Part shown: in pieces, positions 54,444 through 64,000 of the stretch
Numbering within the stretch: the first letter of the stretch is position 1
Layout of the letters: the number at the start of each line of letters is the position of its first letter
Source: Deinococcus sp. LM3
GTDB lineage: Bacteria > Deinococcota > Deinococci > Deinococcales > Deinococcaceae
Reading direction: 5' to 3'
Length of the DNA: 64,000 bases
Assembly: GCF_002017875.1 (NCBI RefSeq)
Contig: NZ_MUFV01000001.1
Coordinates: 1,306,001-1,370,000, forward strand
Program-made: the position numbers and the translations under genes
The notes under the pieces: model-generated
The model's input: only the letters and a program-made list of their open reading frames with translations
The model's database searches: none
Told to the model about the DNA's origin: nothing

Positions 54444-56290
54444 GCGTTCACCGTCCGGGTGCCGTACGTGTGCCACAGGCGCAGCGCCGTGCGGACCAGC
54501 CAGATGCCGATCAGACCGGCGATCAGGCCGACGCCCAGGCCCAGGAAGCAGCGGGTGGCGCTGATCAGCAGCGGCGTGTGGAAGTGCGAGAAGGTGTTCA
54601 GGATGCTGGACTGACCGACCACGCCGCCCAGGATCAGCATCGCGCCGAAGTAACCGGGCAGCGCGCCGCTCAGGCCCACGATGCCCAGTGGGTGTCCGGC
54701 CATCTCCTTGAAGCGTGGCCGCACGAGGCTGTCCTGCAGGTCCTGGCGGATGCGGGCCTCGGTGTCGCTGACGCTGGCGCCGGTGGCGTTGCCGCGCCGC
54801 AGGAACACCAGCGCGAACACGGCCAGCGCCAGGCCCATCACGACCACGTCACCCAGCTTGATGGGCGCGTTGTAGATGTCCCGCGCGGTCTGGCGCAGGT
54901 CCTGGCGGGGCAGGAAGCTCAGGGCGACCAGCAGCAGCGGCAGCGCCAGGGTCAGGCCCACGCCCCGGAACGGTTCGAGGCCCAGCACGCTGTCCCGGTT
55001 CGCGCCGAGCGCCGAGACGAACAGCACGCCGCACAGGCTCAGGCCGGTCGCGATGAACCAGTCGGTCACGCGGGCGCGGCGCAGCACCAGTCCCAGCGCG
55101 GGGAAGGTCACGGCGGCGATCAGCGCGCCGCCCGCAAAGGGATCGAAGCGGTTGAGGCCCAGGGCCAGCGCGCCGCTCGCGGCGGCGACCAGCAGGCCCA
55201 GGCGGACCAGCGGGAAGCTCAGGCCCAGCAGCAGCAGCGCCGCGACCGGCCCGATCAGGCTCAGGGCGCGCAGCACCGTGTTCTCGGCGAAGGGCCGGAT
55301 GACCGGCTCGGTGATCTTCACGCCGGACCGGCCCAGCAGTTCGGTGGTGCGGGTCAGCAGCGCCTCGGTCTCGTTGATGGTCGGGTAGGGCCGCAGGTAC
55401 AGCAGCCGCATGGAGCGCTCGCGGGCCGCGAGGTTGTACTTGCTGGCCAGCGTGACCGGGTCCAGGCGGTTCTGCCACGCGGGGTTCACGCTGAAGGTGC
55501 GGGCCGCGCCGTGCGTGGCGATCAGGGTGTCCAGGCCGCGCTGCGGGGTCGCCTCGATCAGCGCGGGAATGCGGTCCCCCATGCGCCCGTTGATCTTCTC
55601 CAGCAGTTCGGGCGTGCGCGCCCCGATGACCTCCTCGCCGTTGAAGGCGATGAACGGCACGTCCGGCCAGTCCGCGCCGGGTTCGCGCAGGGCGTCGTCG
55701 GCGTACGGGCGGTACACGATCGTGTAGCCCTTGCCCTTCAGTTCGCTGATCAGCGCGGCGTTCGGGCCGGTCGGCAGGAAGGTGGGGTCGGTGGGCCACT
55801 CGGTCCAGGTGAACCCGCCCACGCTGACCTGCCGGGTGGGCATGGTGTACCGCGCGGGCAGCGCCTCGGCCACGCCGGGCTTCAGCGAGCGCAGGTACAC
55901 GTTCTGCGGGCTCACGTTCGCGTCCGGGAAGTCGGCTTTCAGGTCCGCGCCGGACCGCAGGTACACCTCGCCGCGCTGCACGAGGTTCCCGATCACGTCC
56001 TCGTACACGGCGACGCCGTTCACGCCGAGTTTCTGGTAGCGGTCCATCAGCGCCTGCGGTTCCAGACCGAAGCGGCGCGCCTGCGCGGCCACCGCCGGGT
56101 AGTCCATGACCAGCGCGGCCGTCTTCTCGCCTCGTTCGTGGTTCACGCGGCCCACGGCCAGCAGCAGCGCGGGAATCAGGGACAGCAGGATCAGGCCCAG
56201 CAACGCCGGAGTCCAGGGATGACGGGACGGCGGCGGAACGGTCATGCCGCCCTGGGCAGGCGCGTCGCGGGTGGGGGGAGCATCGGTCAC
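54440..56290 (-). CDS. DUF5693 polytopic membrane protein
   Basis: A 616-residue membrane protein: one helix near residues 28-48, then a long extracytoplasmic region (about 50-320, resembling a beta/alpha domain with GVNGVAVYEDVIGNLVQRGEV), then about nine or ten helices. DUF5693 proteins are regularly found next to csaB, as here (ATGA overlap), so a role in making or exporting the pyruvylated wall polymer is likely. GTG at 56290 is chosen because a TAGGAT box ends six bases before it; GTG at 56296 is adjacent to that box and less likely. Confidence 0.82.
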   Translation of the reverse strand: MTDAPPTRDAPAQGGMTVPPPSRHPWTPALLGLILLSLIPALLLAVGRVNHERGEKTAALVMDYPAVAAQARRFGLEPQALMDRYQKLGVNGVAVYEDVIGNLVQRGEVYLRSGADLKADFPDANVSPQNVYLRSLKPGVAEALPARYTMPTRQVSVGGFTWTEWPTDPTFLPTGPNAALISELKGKGYTIVYRPYADDALREPGADWPDVPFIAFNGEEVIGARTPELLEKINGRMGDRIPALIEATPQRGLDTLIATHGAARTFSVNPAWQNRLDPVTLASKYNLAARERSMRLLYLRPYPTINETEALLTRTTELLGRSGVKITEPVIRPFAENTVLRALSLIGPVAALLLLGLSFPLVRLGLLVAAASGALALGLNRFDPFAGGALIAAVTFPALGLVLRRARVTDWFIATGLSLCGVLFVSALGANRDSVLGLEPFRGVGLTLALPLLLVALSFLPRQDLRQTARDIYNAPIKLGDVVVMGLALAVFALVFLRRGNATGASVSDTEARIRQDLQDSLVRPRFKEMAGHPLGIVGLSGALPGYFGAMLILGGVVGQSSILNTFSHFHTPLLISATRCFLGLGVGLIAGLIGIWLVRTALRLWHTYGTRTVNA

Positions 56291-56296
56291 AGGCAC

Positions 56297-56302
56297 ATCC
56301 TA
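56297..56302 (-). promoter_or_regulatory. -10 box (TAGGAT) of the DUF5693-csaB-truA unit
   Basis: On the minus strand TAGGAT ends six bases before GTG 56290 and decides that start. Confidence 0.5.
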
Positions 56303-56458
56303 AAGGGGAGAAACGGCGGAAACGGGGAGCGGGTCAGATCGGCGGGCGGGGCCGGGCAGCGGTCCATGCTGCGGCGGCCCCGCCCGCCAGGTCGTCCATC
56401 CAAAGGCGCGTCTGGCCAAAGGAGCGTCCGGCGGCAGGGGGCGCGGCCTGACCGCCCG

Positions 56459-57069
56459 TCAGATGGTGGTGCGGATGCGGGCGGCCAGCATGTCCAGCGC
56501 GGGTTCGTTCATGCCGCCGTGCGGGATGATCACGTCCGCGTAGCGTTTGGTGGGCTCCACGAAACTCAGGTGCATGGGGCGCACGTACTCCAGGTACTGC
56601 TCGATCACGCTTTCGGGCGTGCGGCCGCGTTCCTGCGTGTCGCGCAGCAGGCGCCGGATGAAGCGCACGTCGGCGTCGGCGTCCACGAACACCTTCAGGT
56701 GCATGCGGGCGCGCAGGGCCTCGTCGTACAGCGCGAAGAACCCCTCGAGGACCACGACCGGGCCGGGCAGGACCTTGGTGGTCTGCGCCGAGCGGGTGTG
56801 GTTCGTGAAATCGTACTCGGGCATGTCGATGGGCACGCCGGACAGCAGGGCGTCCACGTGCTCGCCCAGCAGCGCCCAGTCGAAGGCGGCCGGGTGGTCG
56901 TAGTTGGTCTTCAGCCGCGCCTCGAAGGGAATGTCGTCCTGGTTGCGGTAGTAGTTGTCCTGGTTCAGGACGGCCACGCCCTCGCGCCCGACCGTCTCGA
57001 TCACGCGGCGCGTGACGGTGGTCTTGCCGCTGCCGGACCCGCCGGCCACGCCGATCATGAACGGCACGC

Positions 57070-57073
<4 letters not shown>
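56459..57073 (-). CDS. udk: Uridine/cytidine kinase
   Basis: A 204-residue uridine kinase with Walker A GVAGGSGSGKTTVT. NQDNYYRNQDDIPFEAR and NYDHPAAFDW are the nucleoside-binding segments. It phosphorylates uridine and cytidine in salvage. GTG at 57073 overlaps the upstream stop (GTGA) and has GGAGG six bases before it, so it is coupled to the amino-acid-dehydrogenase-like gene. GTG 57067 and ATG 57058 are alternatives. Confidence 0.93.
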
Positions 57074-58140
<1,067 letters not shown>

Positions 58141-58454
58141 AAGACTCCTGTGTTCCGCCGCGTTCCGCGCGGCCCGGCCCGCGCCGTGGCCGGGTGCGGG
58201 CCGGGCCGGAGGGCGCGGTACCGCCCATCAGCGTAGCACCGGGGCGCATGTCTTCACCAGCGGCGGATGCCCTGCGCGCGCCCAGTGGCGCGCGGCGTGA
58301 AAGAACGCTGTCAGAAACCGTTCGTCACCCTGTGACAATGCTTACGCTGGTCCCTCGCCCGGCCTTCCCGTCGCCCCTGTCCGGGGCGGCGCTGAACCGT
58401 GGCGCCGGGGCGCACAGGCGTCCCTTACAATGGGGCGCACAAAGGGGGAATTGA

Positions 58455-60515
58455 ATGGATCGGATTGCTCCGCTCGCCAAAATTCTGGCGGAAGCGAACG
58501 GGATTGACTGGCAGAAACTCAACGGGACCGGAAGCGGCGGCATGATCGTCGAACAGGACATCCTGAATTACCTGTCGCGCGTCATGAGTGGCGAGGAAGA
58601 CCCGCCCAGCACGCCCGTGGACCCCACCCCCGCCGACTGGACCGGTGACGGCATCCCCAGCGCGGACATGCTGAACAAGGCCGGCATGAACGCCGACATG
58701 CTCAGCCGCGCGGGCGTGGACACCGACATCACCGCGTTCGTCGAGCAGGCCCGCACGGCCGTGTCCCCACAGGTGCCCGCCACCCCGGCCGGCAGCAGCC
58801 TGGAAGACGAGGACATGGAATTCGAACTGGAAGACGAGGACAGCGCCGCCCAGCCGGTCGCCGCCGCGCCCGAGCCGACCATCCCCGAGCCCGCCATGCC
58901 GGAGCCTGTCATGCCCGCCGCCCCCGTCAACGCCCCTGCCTTCGCCGCGCCGCAGGCGATGGAGGCCGCCGCGCCGCAGACCCCGGAACCGGCCGCCGCC
59001 GGGAGCTGGAACTGGGGAACGCCCGCACCCACCCACACGCCCGAAGTGGCCCCGGCCCATCTGCCGGAAGTCACGGCGGCCGAGGTGCCAGCTGTCGAGG
59101 TGCCGGCCGTGACCGCCCCGCCCGTGTTCGCACCCGCTCCGGACGTGACGCCCGTGGCAGCGGCCGCGCACATGGACGTTCCGCAGCCCGCCCCGGCCCC
59201 CGTGGTCGAGGCCGCCGCCGCGACCGGACTGGCCGCCGGCCTGGGCAGCCTGCTGTCGCGCCTGTACCAGAAACCCGCTCCAGAGGCGGCGCCCGTGACG
59301 ACCCCGGACCCCGTTGCCGCCGAGCCGGTGGCAGCCGCTGCACCTGCTGTCGCTGAGCCTGCTGTCACCGAACCCGTCGAGCCCGAGCCTGCCCCGGCGC
59401 CCGACGCCGCGCCCGCCTGGACCGACGGCCGTCAGGAACAGGATCACGCCTGGACCGAACCCGCCGCGCCGGCGGAAGTCATGGCGGAGCCCGAAGTCAT
59501 GGCGGAGCCCGAGCCGGAAGAGGCCGAGCCAGTGGCCGCCGAAGCGCCGGAAGTCGAGCCGGTGGCAGTCCAGCCCATGGAAATCGAGCCGGTGGAAATC
59601 GAGCCGGTAGAGGCTGCGACACCCGACGCCGGGTCCATTCCGGCCGAAGAGGTCTTCGTGGAAGCCCCGCAGGCCGATCTGCCCGCCGGGGAGCCGCTGG
59701 CCGAGCCTGCCCCCGAGGAAGCGGTTCACGAGGAGCCGGTCGAGGAAGCGGTCCCGGCAGAACCCGAGATCGCTGCGGAGCCCGAGATTGCCGCCGTGGC
59801 CGAAGTGGCGGAACCGGAAGTCGCAGAACCGGAAGTCATGGAGCCGGAAACGGCTGCTGGGCCCGAGGTCGCCGCTGAACCCGACGTGACCGCCGTCGAG
59901 GCCGAGCCTACCGAGTCTGCCGCGCCCACCCTGACGGACGAGCCTGCCGTCGCGGCCGCAGCGGAGGAGGAAGCCTCCCAGGACACCCCGGAAGAGGAAG
60001 CGCCCGTGCTGGTCGCGCCGGTCAGCGCGGTGGTTCACACGCCCGCTGCCGCCCCGGCGAACGCCGTGTGGTTCGGTGCGTACCTGCGCCGCGACGCCGA
60101 CGTGGCGGCGCTGCGTGACCTGCAACGTCAGGTGAGCGCCGCGCTGGAACAGGACCTGCCGCTGGGTCTGCTGGTGGCCCGCGCCGCGCAGCGTCACGCG
60201 GATACCCTGGGCCTGGGCAGCGTGGCCGTGCAGGGCGACAGCCACGCGCACTCGGTCGGGACCGGCAGCCTGCGCGACGCGCTGGCGCAGCTGGGCACCG
60301 CGCATGACGGCACCCCGGACCTGCTGGTCGTGGACGCCGGCGCGCACGGCCTGGACGACCTGCACTTCCCGCACACCCTGACGCTCAGCGTGGGTCGCGT
60401 GCAGGACGGCCGCGCCGCCCTGACCCTGAACGGCGACGTGAACCCCGCCCACGCTGCGCACTTCCTGGCGCAGGTGGCCGGGACGCTGGAACAGCCCATC
60501 CTGCTGGTGCTGTAA
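58455..60515 (+). CDS. E3-binding-domain protein with degenerate E2-like C-terminus
   Basis: A 686-residue protein of unusual design. Residues 2-41 are a peripheral subunit-binding (E3-binding) domain (APLAKILAEANGIDWQKLNG, TGSGGMIVEQDILNYL). Residues about 100-530 are a very long Ala/Pro/Glu/Val linker with repeated EVMAEPE- and EIEPVE-like units. Residues about 535-686 have the order of a 2-oxoacid-dehydrogenase acyltransferase end (PDLLVVDAGAHGLDDLHFP, LTLSVGRVQDGRAALTLNGD, AAHFLAQVAGTLEQP), but the catalytic DHRxxDG segment is missing. No lipoyl domain is present. GGGGG lies before the ATG, and TACAAT at 58426 is a likely -10. Confidence 0.75.
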   Translation: MDRIAPLAKILAEANGIDWQKLNGTGSGGMIVEQDILNYLSRVMSGEEDPPSTPVDPTPADWTGDGIPSADMLNKAGMNADMLSRAGVDTDITAFVEQARTAVSPQVPATPAGSSLEDEDMEFELEDEDSAAQPVAAAPEPTIPEPAMPEPVMPAAPVNAPAFAAPQAMEAAAPQTPEPAAAGSWNWGTPAPTHTPEVAPAHLPEVTAAEVPAVEVPAVTAPPVFAPAPDVTPVAAAAHMDVPQPAPAPVVEAAAATGLAAGLGSLLSRLYQKPAPEAAPVTTPDPVAAEPVAAAAPAVAEPAVTEPVEPEPAPAPDAAPAWTDGRQEQDHAWTEPAAPAEVMAEPEVMAEPEPEEAEPVAAEAPEVEPVAVQPMEIEPVEIEPVEAATPDAGSIPAEEVFVEAPQADLPAGEPLAEPAPEEAVHEEPVEEAVPAEPEIAAEPEIAAVAEVAEPEVAEPEVMEPETAAGPEVAAEPDVTAVEAEPTESAAPTLTDEPAVAAAAEEEASQDTPEEEAPVLVAPVSAVVHTPAAAPANAVWFGAYLRRDADVAALRDLQRQVSAALEQDLPLGLLVARAAQRHADTLGLGSVAVQGDSHAHSVGTGSLRDALAQLGTAHDGTPDLLVVDAGAHGLDDLHFPHTLTLSVGRVQDGRAALTLNGDVNPAHAAHFLAQVAGTLEQPILLVL

Positions 60516-60529
60516 GCACCCGCACGGCA

Positions 60530-60562
60530 AAAGAACCGCCCCGTAACGTGGGGCGGTTCTTT
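60530..60562. terminator. Bidirectional Rho-independent terminator
   Basis: AAAGAACCGCCCC (60530-60542) pairs along 13 bases with GGGGCGGTTCTTT (60550-60562) around a seven-base loop. It serves the E3-binding gene and the convergent gene on the minus strand. Confidence 0.85.
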
Positions 60563-60639
60563 GCGTTGTGCCTGCATTCGTTGTGCCTGGGCGGACAGCG
60601 GGTCAGGGTCGTGTACTTCCCCCAACCCGCCTGCCCCGG

Positions 60640-61697
60640 TTACGCCTCGGTGCCCAGGTGCTCCCTGGCCCAGTCGTAGAATTCCGGTTTGTAGAACTCC
60701 AGGCGCACTTTCTTGTATTCCTTGGTGGAGTACAGGATCGCGTGGTCGACGCCCTGCGCGACTTCCTGTTCGATGGCGCTGATCTTGCCGAAGGCTTCTT
60801 CCTTGCTGCGGCCGTGGACCATGGTGAAGATGGTGTAGGGCCATTCGGGGTAGGTGGGGCGCAGGTAGCAGTGCGAGACGGCCTTGAATTCGGCCATCTG
60901 GCGGCCGACCTCGGCCACGCTGTCCTGCGGGACGGCCCAGACGCCCATGGCGTTGAAGGTGAAGCCGGCCTTCTGGTGGCGGAACACGGCGGACACGCGG
61001 CGCAGCGCTCCGGCGGCTTTCATCTTCTCGGCGTGCGCGGCGACTTCCTCGATGCTCAGGCCCAGGGCGGCGCAGGCGTCGGCGTAGGGTTCCTCGGTGA
61101 CGGGCAGGTCCTTCTGGAATTCCGTGACGAAGGCCCGGTCGAGGTCCGTGACCGCGTAGCCGATGTTGCGCTGCTCGCTGGTGTACTGGGGTTTGGCCTT
61201 GGCGTTCCAGTCTTCCTTGCCGGTCATGTCGAATTCCACGCCGATCTTGAACAGGTGCAGGGTGGGCATCAGGCGGGTCAGGCGCGCGCCGCTGAGTTCG
61301 TGGAGTTTCTGCACGTGCGCCTCGAGGTCACTCTCGGGGGCACGGCGATGGTGTACCAGAGGTTGAAGTCGTGGTTGCGTTTGTAGTTGTGGCTGACGCC
61401 GGGGTGGGCGTTCACGATCTCGGCGCCGGCGTCGAGCTGGTCCTCGTCGTGCACGGCGGCCACGAGGCTGCTCTGGTAGCCCAGGGTGCGGGTGTCGAAG
61501 ATGGCGCTGACCTGCCGCAGCACGCCCTCGGCCTTCACTTCACGCAGGATGCTCAGGGCCTCGGCTTCGGTCAGGCCGACGTCCTGCGCGATGACGGCGT
61601 AGGGCCGCCGGGTGATGGGGATGTCGCGTTGAATGCGGTTCAGGAGCTGCTCGCGTGGCGTGGGGGCAGGCTTGGGCGCGGCGGCGGGTGCGGTCAT
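60640..61697 (-). pseudogene. Frameshifted AhbA/AhbB-like (NirDL-like, Lrp/AsnC) fusion gene
   Basis: Two consecutive frames together give one about 350-residue protein of two Lrp-fold modules. The first (from ATG 61697) has REQLLNRIQRDIPITRRPYAVIA and PGVSHNYKRNHDFNLWYTI, the siroheme-decarboxylase AhbA/NirD pattern. The second has FQKDLPVTEEPYADACAALG and VSHCYLRPTYPEWPYTIF, the AhbB/NirL pattern. The frames join at a run of five G on the plus strand (61336-61340); one more G would restore a single frame through VPPESDLEAHVQKL. Either a real deletion or a sequencing error in the homopolymer. TATTGT six bases before the ATG supports the start. Confidence 0.8.
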
Positions 61698-61703
61698 GTC
61701 TGC

Positions 61704-61709
61704 ACAATA
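61704..61709 (-). promoter_or_regulatory. -10 box (TATTGT) before the AhbAB-like gene
   Basis: On the minus strand TATTGT ends six bases before the ATG at 61697. Confidence 0.5.
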
Positions 61710-61792
61710 CGCGCCGGCGGGGCGGCGAAACGTCCCCGAACGAACGGTCAGGCGGGTGCGGTGGGGGCCGGGATGGGCGCACAATGGCGGGC

Positions 61793-62086
<294 letters not shown>

Positions 62087-62164
62087 CCGGGGGCAGGTTT
62101 AAGAAGTCTTTAGAGGCCCGTGGATTTTGTGACCTGCCCTACCTGTACCTTCTGGGGCGGCAGG

Positions 62165-62170
62165 TACGTT
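62165..62170 (+). promoter_or_regulatory. -10 box (TACGTT) before the betaine-binding protein gene
   Basis: TACGTT ends six bases before the ATG at 62177. Confidence 0.5.
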
Positions 62171-62176
62171 GACCGT

Positions 62177-63091
62177 ATGACCCGCACCCTTCTGCTTCCG
62201 GCCCTGCTTCTGGGTGCCGCCCTGTCCAGCGCCGCGTCCGCCAAACCCATCGTGGTGGGCAGCAAACTCGATCCCGAGGCGCAGATCCTGGGGCAGATGA
62301 TCGTCCTGACCCTGAAGAACGCGGGGCTGGACGTGACCGACCGCACGAACCTGGGGGATACCGGCGTGAACCGTAAGGCTCTGCTGGCGGGCGAGATCGA
62401 CGTGTACCCCGAGTACACCGGGAACGCCGTGTACCTGTTCCCGCAGGCGAAGATCACGGCCAAGCAGGCGGGGAACACCGGCACCATCTACGGGCTGGCG
62501 CGGCAGCTGGACAGCCGGAACGGTGTGACGTGGCTCAAGCCCGCCGCCGTGAACAACACCTGGGTGATCGCGGTTCCGGCGGCGCTGGCGAAAAGCGCGC
62601 GGCTGAACACGGTCGCGGATCTCGCCCGCTACGTGAATGGCGGCGGCAAGCTGAAACTGGCGGGCAGCCCCGAGTTCTTCAACCGCCCCGACACCATGCC
62701 GGCCTTTGAAGAGGCGTACGGCTTCAAGCTGAAGGCCGACCAGAAGCTGATCCTGGCGGGCGCCACGCCTCCCCAGACTCAGCAGGCCGCCGCGAACGGC
62801 ACGAACGGAGTGAACGCCGCGATGGCCTACGGCACGGACGGCACGCTGGCCGCGCTGAAGATGGTGGCCCTGAAGGACCCCAAGGGCGCGCAGGCGGTGT
62901 ACCAGCCGTCCCCGATCATCCGCACGGCGACCCTGAAAGCCAACCCGCAGATCGAGGCGCTGCTGAATAAGACCTTCGCCACGCTGTCGCAGTCGACCAT
63001 GCAGGGCCTGAACGCCAAGGTGGCGCTGGAGGGCCGCACGGCGCAGGCCGTGGCGCAGGAGTACCTGAAATCCAAGGGCCTGATCAAGTAA
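62177..63091 (+). CDS. Glycine betaine/choline ABC transporter substrate-binding protein
   Basis: A 304-residue exported binding protein of the OpuC/OsmF (ProX) family. A signal peptide is present (TRTLLLPALLLGAALSSAASA). IVVGSKLDPEAQILGQMIV is the typical start of the mature protein, with IDVYPEYTGNAV and a C-terminal LEGRTAQAVAQEYLKSKGL. It captures compatible solutes or related quaternary amines for import. A permease of the same system follows. Confidence 0.9.
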   Translation: MTRTLLLPALLLGAALSSAASAKPIVVGSKLDPEAQILGQMIVLTLKNAGLDVTDRTNLGDTGVNRKALLAGEIDVYPEYTGNAVYLFPQAKITAKQAGNTGTIYGLARQLDSRNGVTWLKPAAVNNTWVIAVPAALAKSARLNTVADLARYVNGGGKLKLAGSPEFFNRPDTMPAFEEAYGFKLKADQKLILAGATPPQTQQAAANGTNGVNAAMAYGTDGTLAALKMVALKDPKGAQAVYQPSPIIRTATLKANPQIEALLNKTFATLSQSTMQGLNAKVALEGRTAQAVAQEYLKSKGLIK

Positions 63092-63194
63092 GCGCCGTGA
63101 CTGGAGACTCTGCGCCTGGGGGCGCTGCGCTGGGGTGGGCTGGCCGGAACTTCTTTCCGCGCTGGGACTTTCCCCATCCGCGTGTGGGCCGCCC

Positions 63195-64000
63195 ATGAGT
63201 GATCCGGGGAACAGGGGGGTAGGAGCCGGGAGGCGGCCTGCCCCTTCTGCTGCCCACCTCCCAAATCGGTCAGGAGGAGGAGCGCGCGGCGACGTTCAGG
63301 CGGTGCTGGCCCTGTCGGCCCTGCCCATGCTGGCGGGCGCGTGGTTGCCGTGGGTGCTGCTGCGCCCCAACCGCCTCGCGCCGGGCGAGTACCTGCGCCT
63401 GCCGCCCGTGTGGATAGCGGCGCTGCTGGTGCTGGCGCTGCTGCCGCTCGCAGCGGCCCGCTGGCGGCCTGCGCTGACCTGGGTGCCGGCCACGCTGGCG
63501 CTGCTGCTGGCCGTGTGGTTGCTGGGCACCTGCACGGGCGCGGCGCTGGTGGGTCAGGCGGAGTTCGCGCGGGCCAGTGCGGCCAGCGGCGCGTGGCTGA
63601 CCCTGCTGGGGGCGGGCGTGGCCGTGTACGGCGCGCGGCTGTGCGGAGCGCCGCGCTGGACCGGGTGGGCGTGGGTGGCCGGTCTAGCGGCACTGCTGCT
63701 GACCGGTACGCTGTCAAACTGGTCGGTACTGGTCGAGGGCCGCAACGAGGGGCCGCGCTGGGTGCAGGAACTCGCGCAGCATCTGCGGCTGGTCGGCTCG
63801 GCGCTGGGGCTGGCGGTCCTGATCGGCGCGCCGCTGGCCGTGTGGGCGTCCGGGCGTCAGCGGGTGGCGGGGGCGGTGCTGGGCGTGGCGAACGCCGTGC
63901 AGACCATTCCCAGTCTGGCGCTGCTGGGCCTGCTGATCGCGCCGCTCTCGGCGCTGGCGAACGCCTTCCCGGCGCTGCGGGAGGCGGGCGTGAGTGGCAT
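63195..64000 (+). CDS. ABC transporter permease for glycine betaine/choline, 5' part
   Basis: The frame is open to the end of the window, so the C-terminus lies beyond base 64000. At least five membrane helices are visible, beginning LALSALPMLAGAWLPWVLL. RLVGSALGLAVLIGAPLAVWAS and ANAVQTIPSLALLGLLIAPL are the core of OpuCB/OsmW-type permeases. The start is uncertain: ATG 63195 opens the frame but its first 36 residues look non-coding; GTG 63303 begins right at the first helix. It belongs to the same transporter as the upstream binding protein. Confidence 0.8.
   Translation, partial: MSDPGNRGVGAGRRPAPSAAHLPNRSGGGARGDVQAVLALSALPMLAGAWLPWVLLRPNRLAPGEYLRLPPVWIAALLVLALLPLAAARWRPALTWVPATLALLLAVWLLGTCTGAALVGQAEFARASAASGAWLTLLGAGVAVYGARLCGAPRWTGWAWVAGLAALLLTGTLSNWSVLVEGRNEGPRWVQELAQHLRLVGSALGLAVLIGAPLAVWASGRQRVAGAVLGVANAVQTIPSLALLGLLIAPLSALANAFPALREAGVSG

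Noticed and set aside
52748..54614. Plus-strand open frames opposite truA and csaB
   Set aside because: They are antisense to conserved enzymes with intact catalytic motifs and have arginine/glycine-rich shadow composition.
58455..60515. Reading this gene as a normal dihydrolipoamide acyltransferase
   Set aside because: There is no lipoyl domain with its DKA-type lysine, and the DHRxxDG active-site segment is absent.
63303..63305. GTG 63303 as the sole start of the permease
   Set aside because: It fits the first helix but has no ribosome site at proper distance; since ATG 63195 is in frame, the start was left open and the longer form reported.

Overview
This 64 kb window is a stretch of core chromosome from a Deinococcus-type bacterium. 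The evidence is the very high GC, a Thermus/Deinococcus-type V/A-ATPase operon, an HU protein with a lysine/alanine-rich N-terminal tail, CsaB-type cell-wall pyruvylation, dispersed small palindromic repeats, and many genes whose -10 box (TAnnnT) lies 5 to 9 bases before the start codon, the leaderless-mRNA layout known from Deinococcus. I see no prophage, transposase, CRISPR array or rRNA. The species cannot be named from the window alone.

Layout. 1-6.8 kb: end of a WYL regulator, a [4Fe-4S]/CDGSH protein, pyrimidine-nucleoside phosphorylase, an FtsB-like protein, a thioesterase, a ROK sugar kinase, an HD hydrolase and a CoA-transferase. 6.9-15.6 kb: nine-gene V/A-ATPase operon on the minus strand. 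16-19 kb: ammonium transporter and PII, then a DUF4126 membrane protein. 19-27.7 kb: lipoprotein, large BTAD/AAA/TPR regulator, Pth and M42 peptidase, small unknowns, HU. 27.9-34.9 kb: ThiF-like enzyme, a degenerate PlsY paralogue overlapping a large membrane protein, ubiX-ispD-ispE, MFS transporter. 35-39.7 kb: penicillin-acylase family enzyme, a small protein resembling DdrA/Rad52, a metallophosphoesterase. 39.7-42.5 kb: tRNA-Asp, tRNA-Phe and the preQ0/preQ1 genes queF-queD-queE-queC. 42.6-49.3 kb: agmatine deiminase, tandem GNAT, glyoxalase-like protein, DsbA-like protein, threonine synthase, N-carbamoylputrescine amidase. 49.4-52.6 kb: HTH regulator divergent from a cytochrome P450, and two small genes. 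52.7-58.1 kb: DUF5693-csaB-truA and an amino-acid-dehydrogenase-like gene with udk. 58.4-64 kb: an E3-binding-domain protein with a degenerate E2-like C-terminus, a frameshifted AhbA/AhbB-like gene, a stand-alone Lrp ligand-binding domain, and the start of a glycine-betaine ABC transporter that runs off the window.

Functional groupings: ATP synthesis or proton pumping, nitrogen sensing and uptake, MEP isoprenoid steps with prenyl-FMN supply, deazaguanine synthesis beside a queuosine-target tRNA, putrescine from agmatine (aguA and aguB 4.8 kb apart), S-layer anchoring, and osmoprotectant uptake.

A recurring theme is family members that have lost signature residues: PII without Tyr51, a PlsY without its GSGN and GGKG motifs, a leucine-dehydrogenase homologue without the catalytic lysine, and an E2-like protein without DHRxxDG. 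The best candidates for new biology are the E3-binding/pseudo-E2 protein, the DdrA-like protein, the P450 divergon with a perfect operator-like inverted repeat, and a 135-bp repeat family whose ends supply stop codons.
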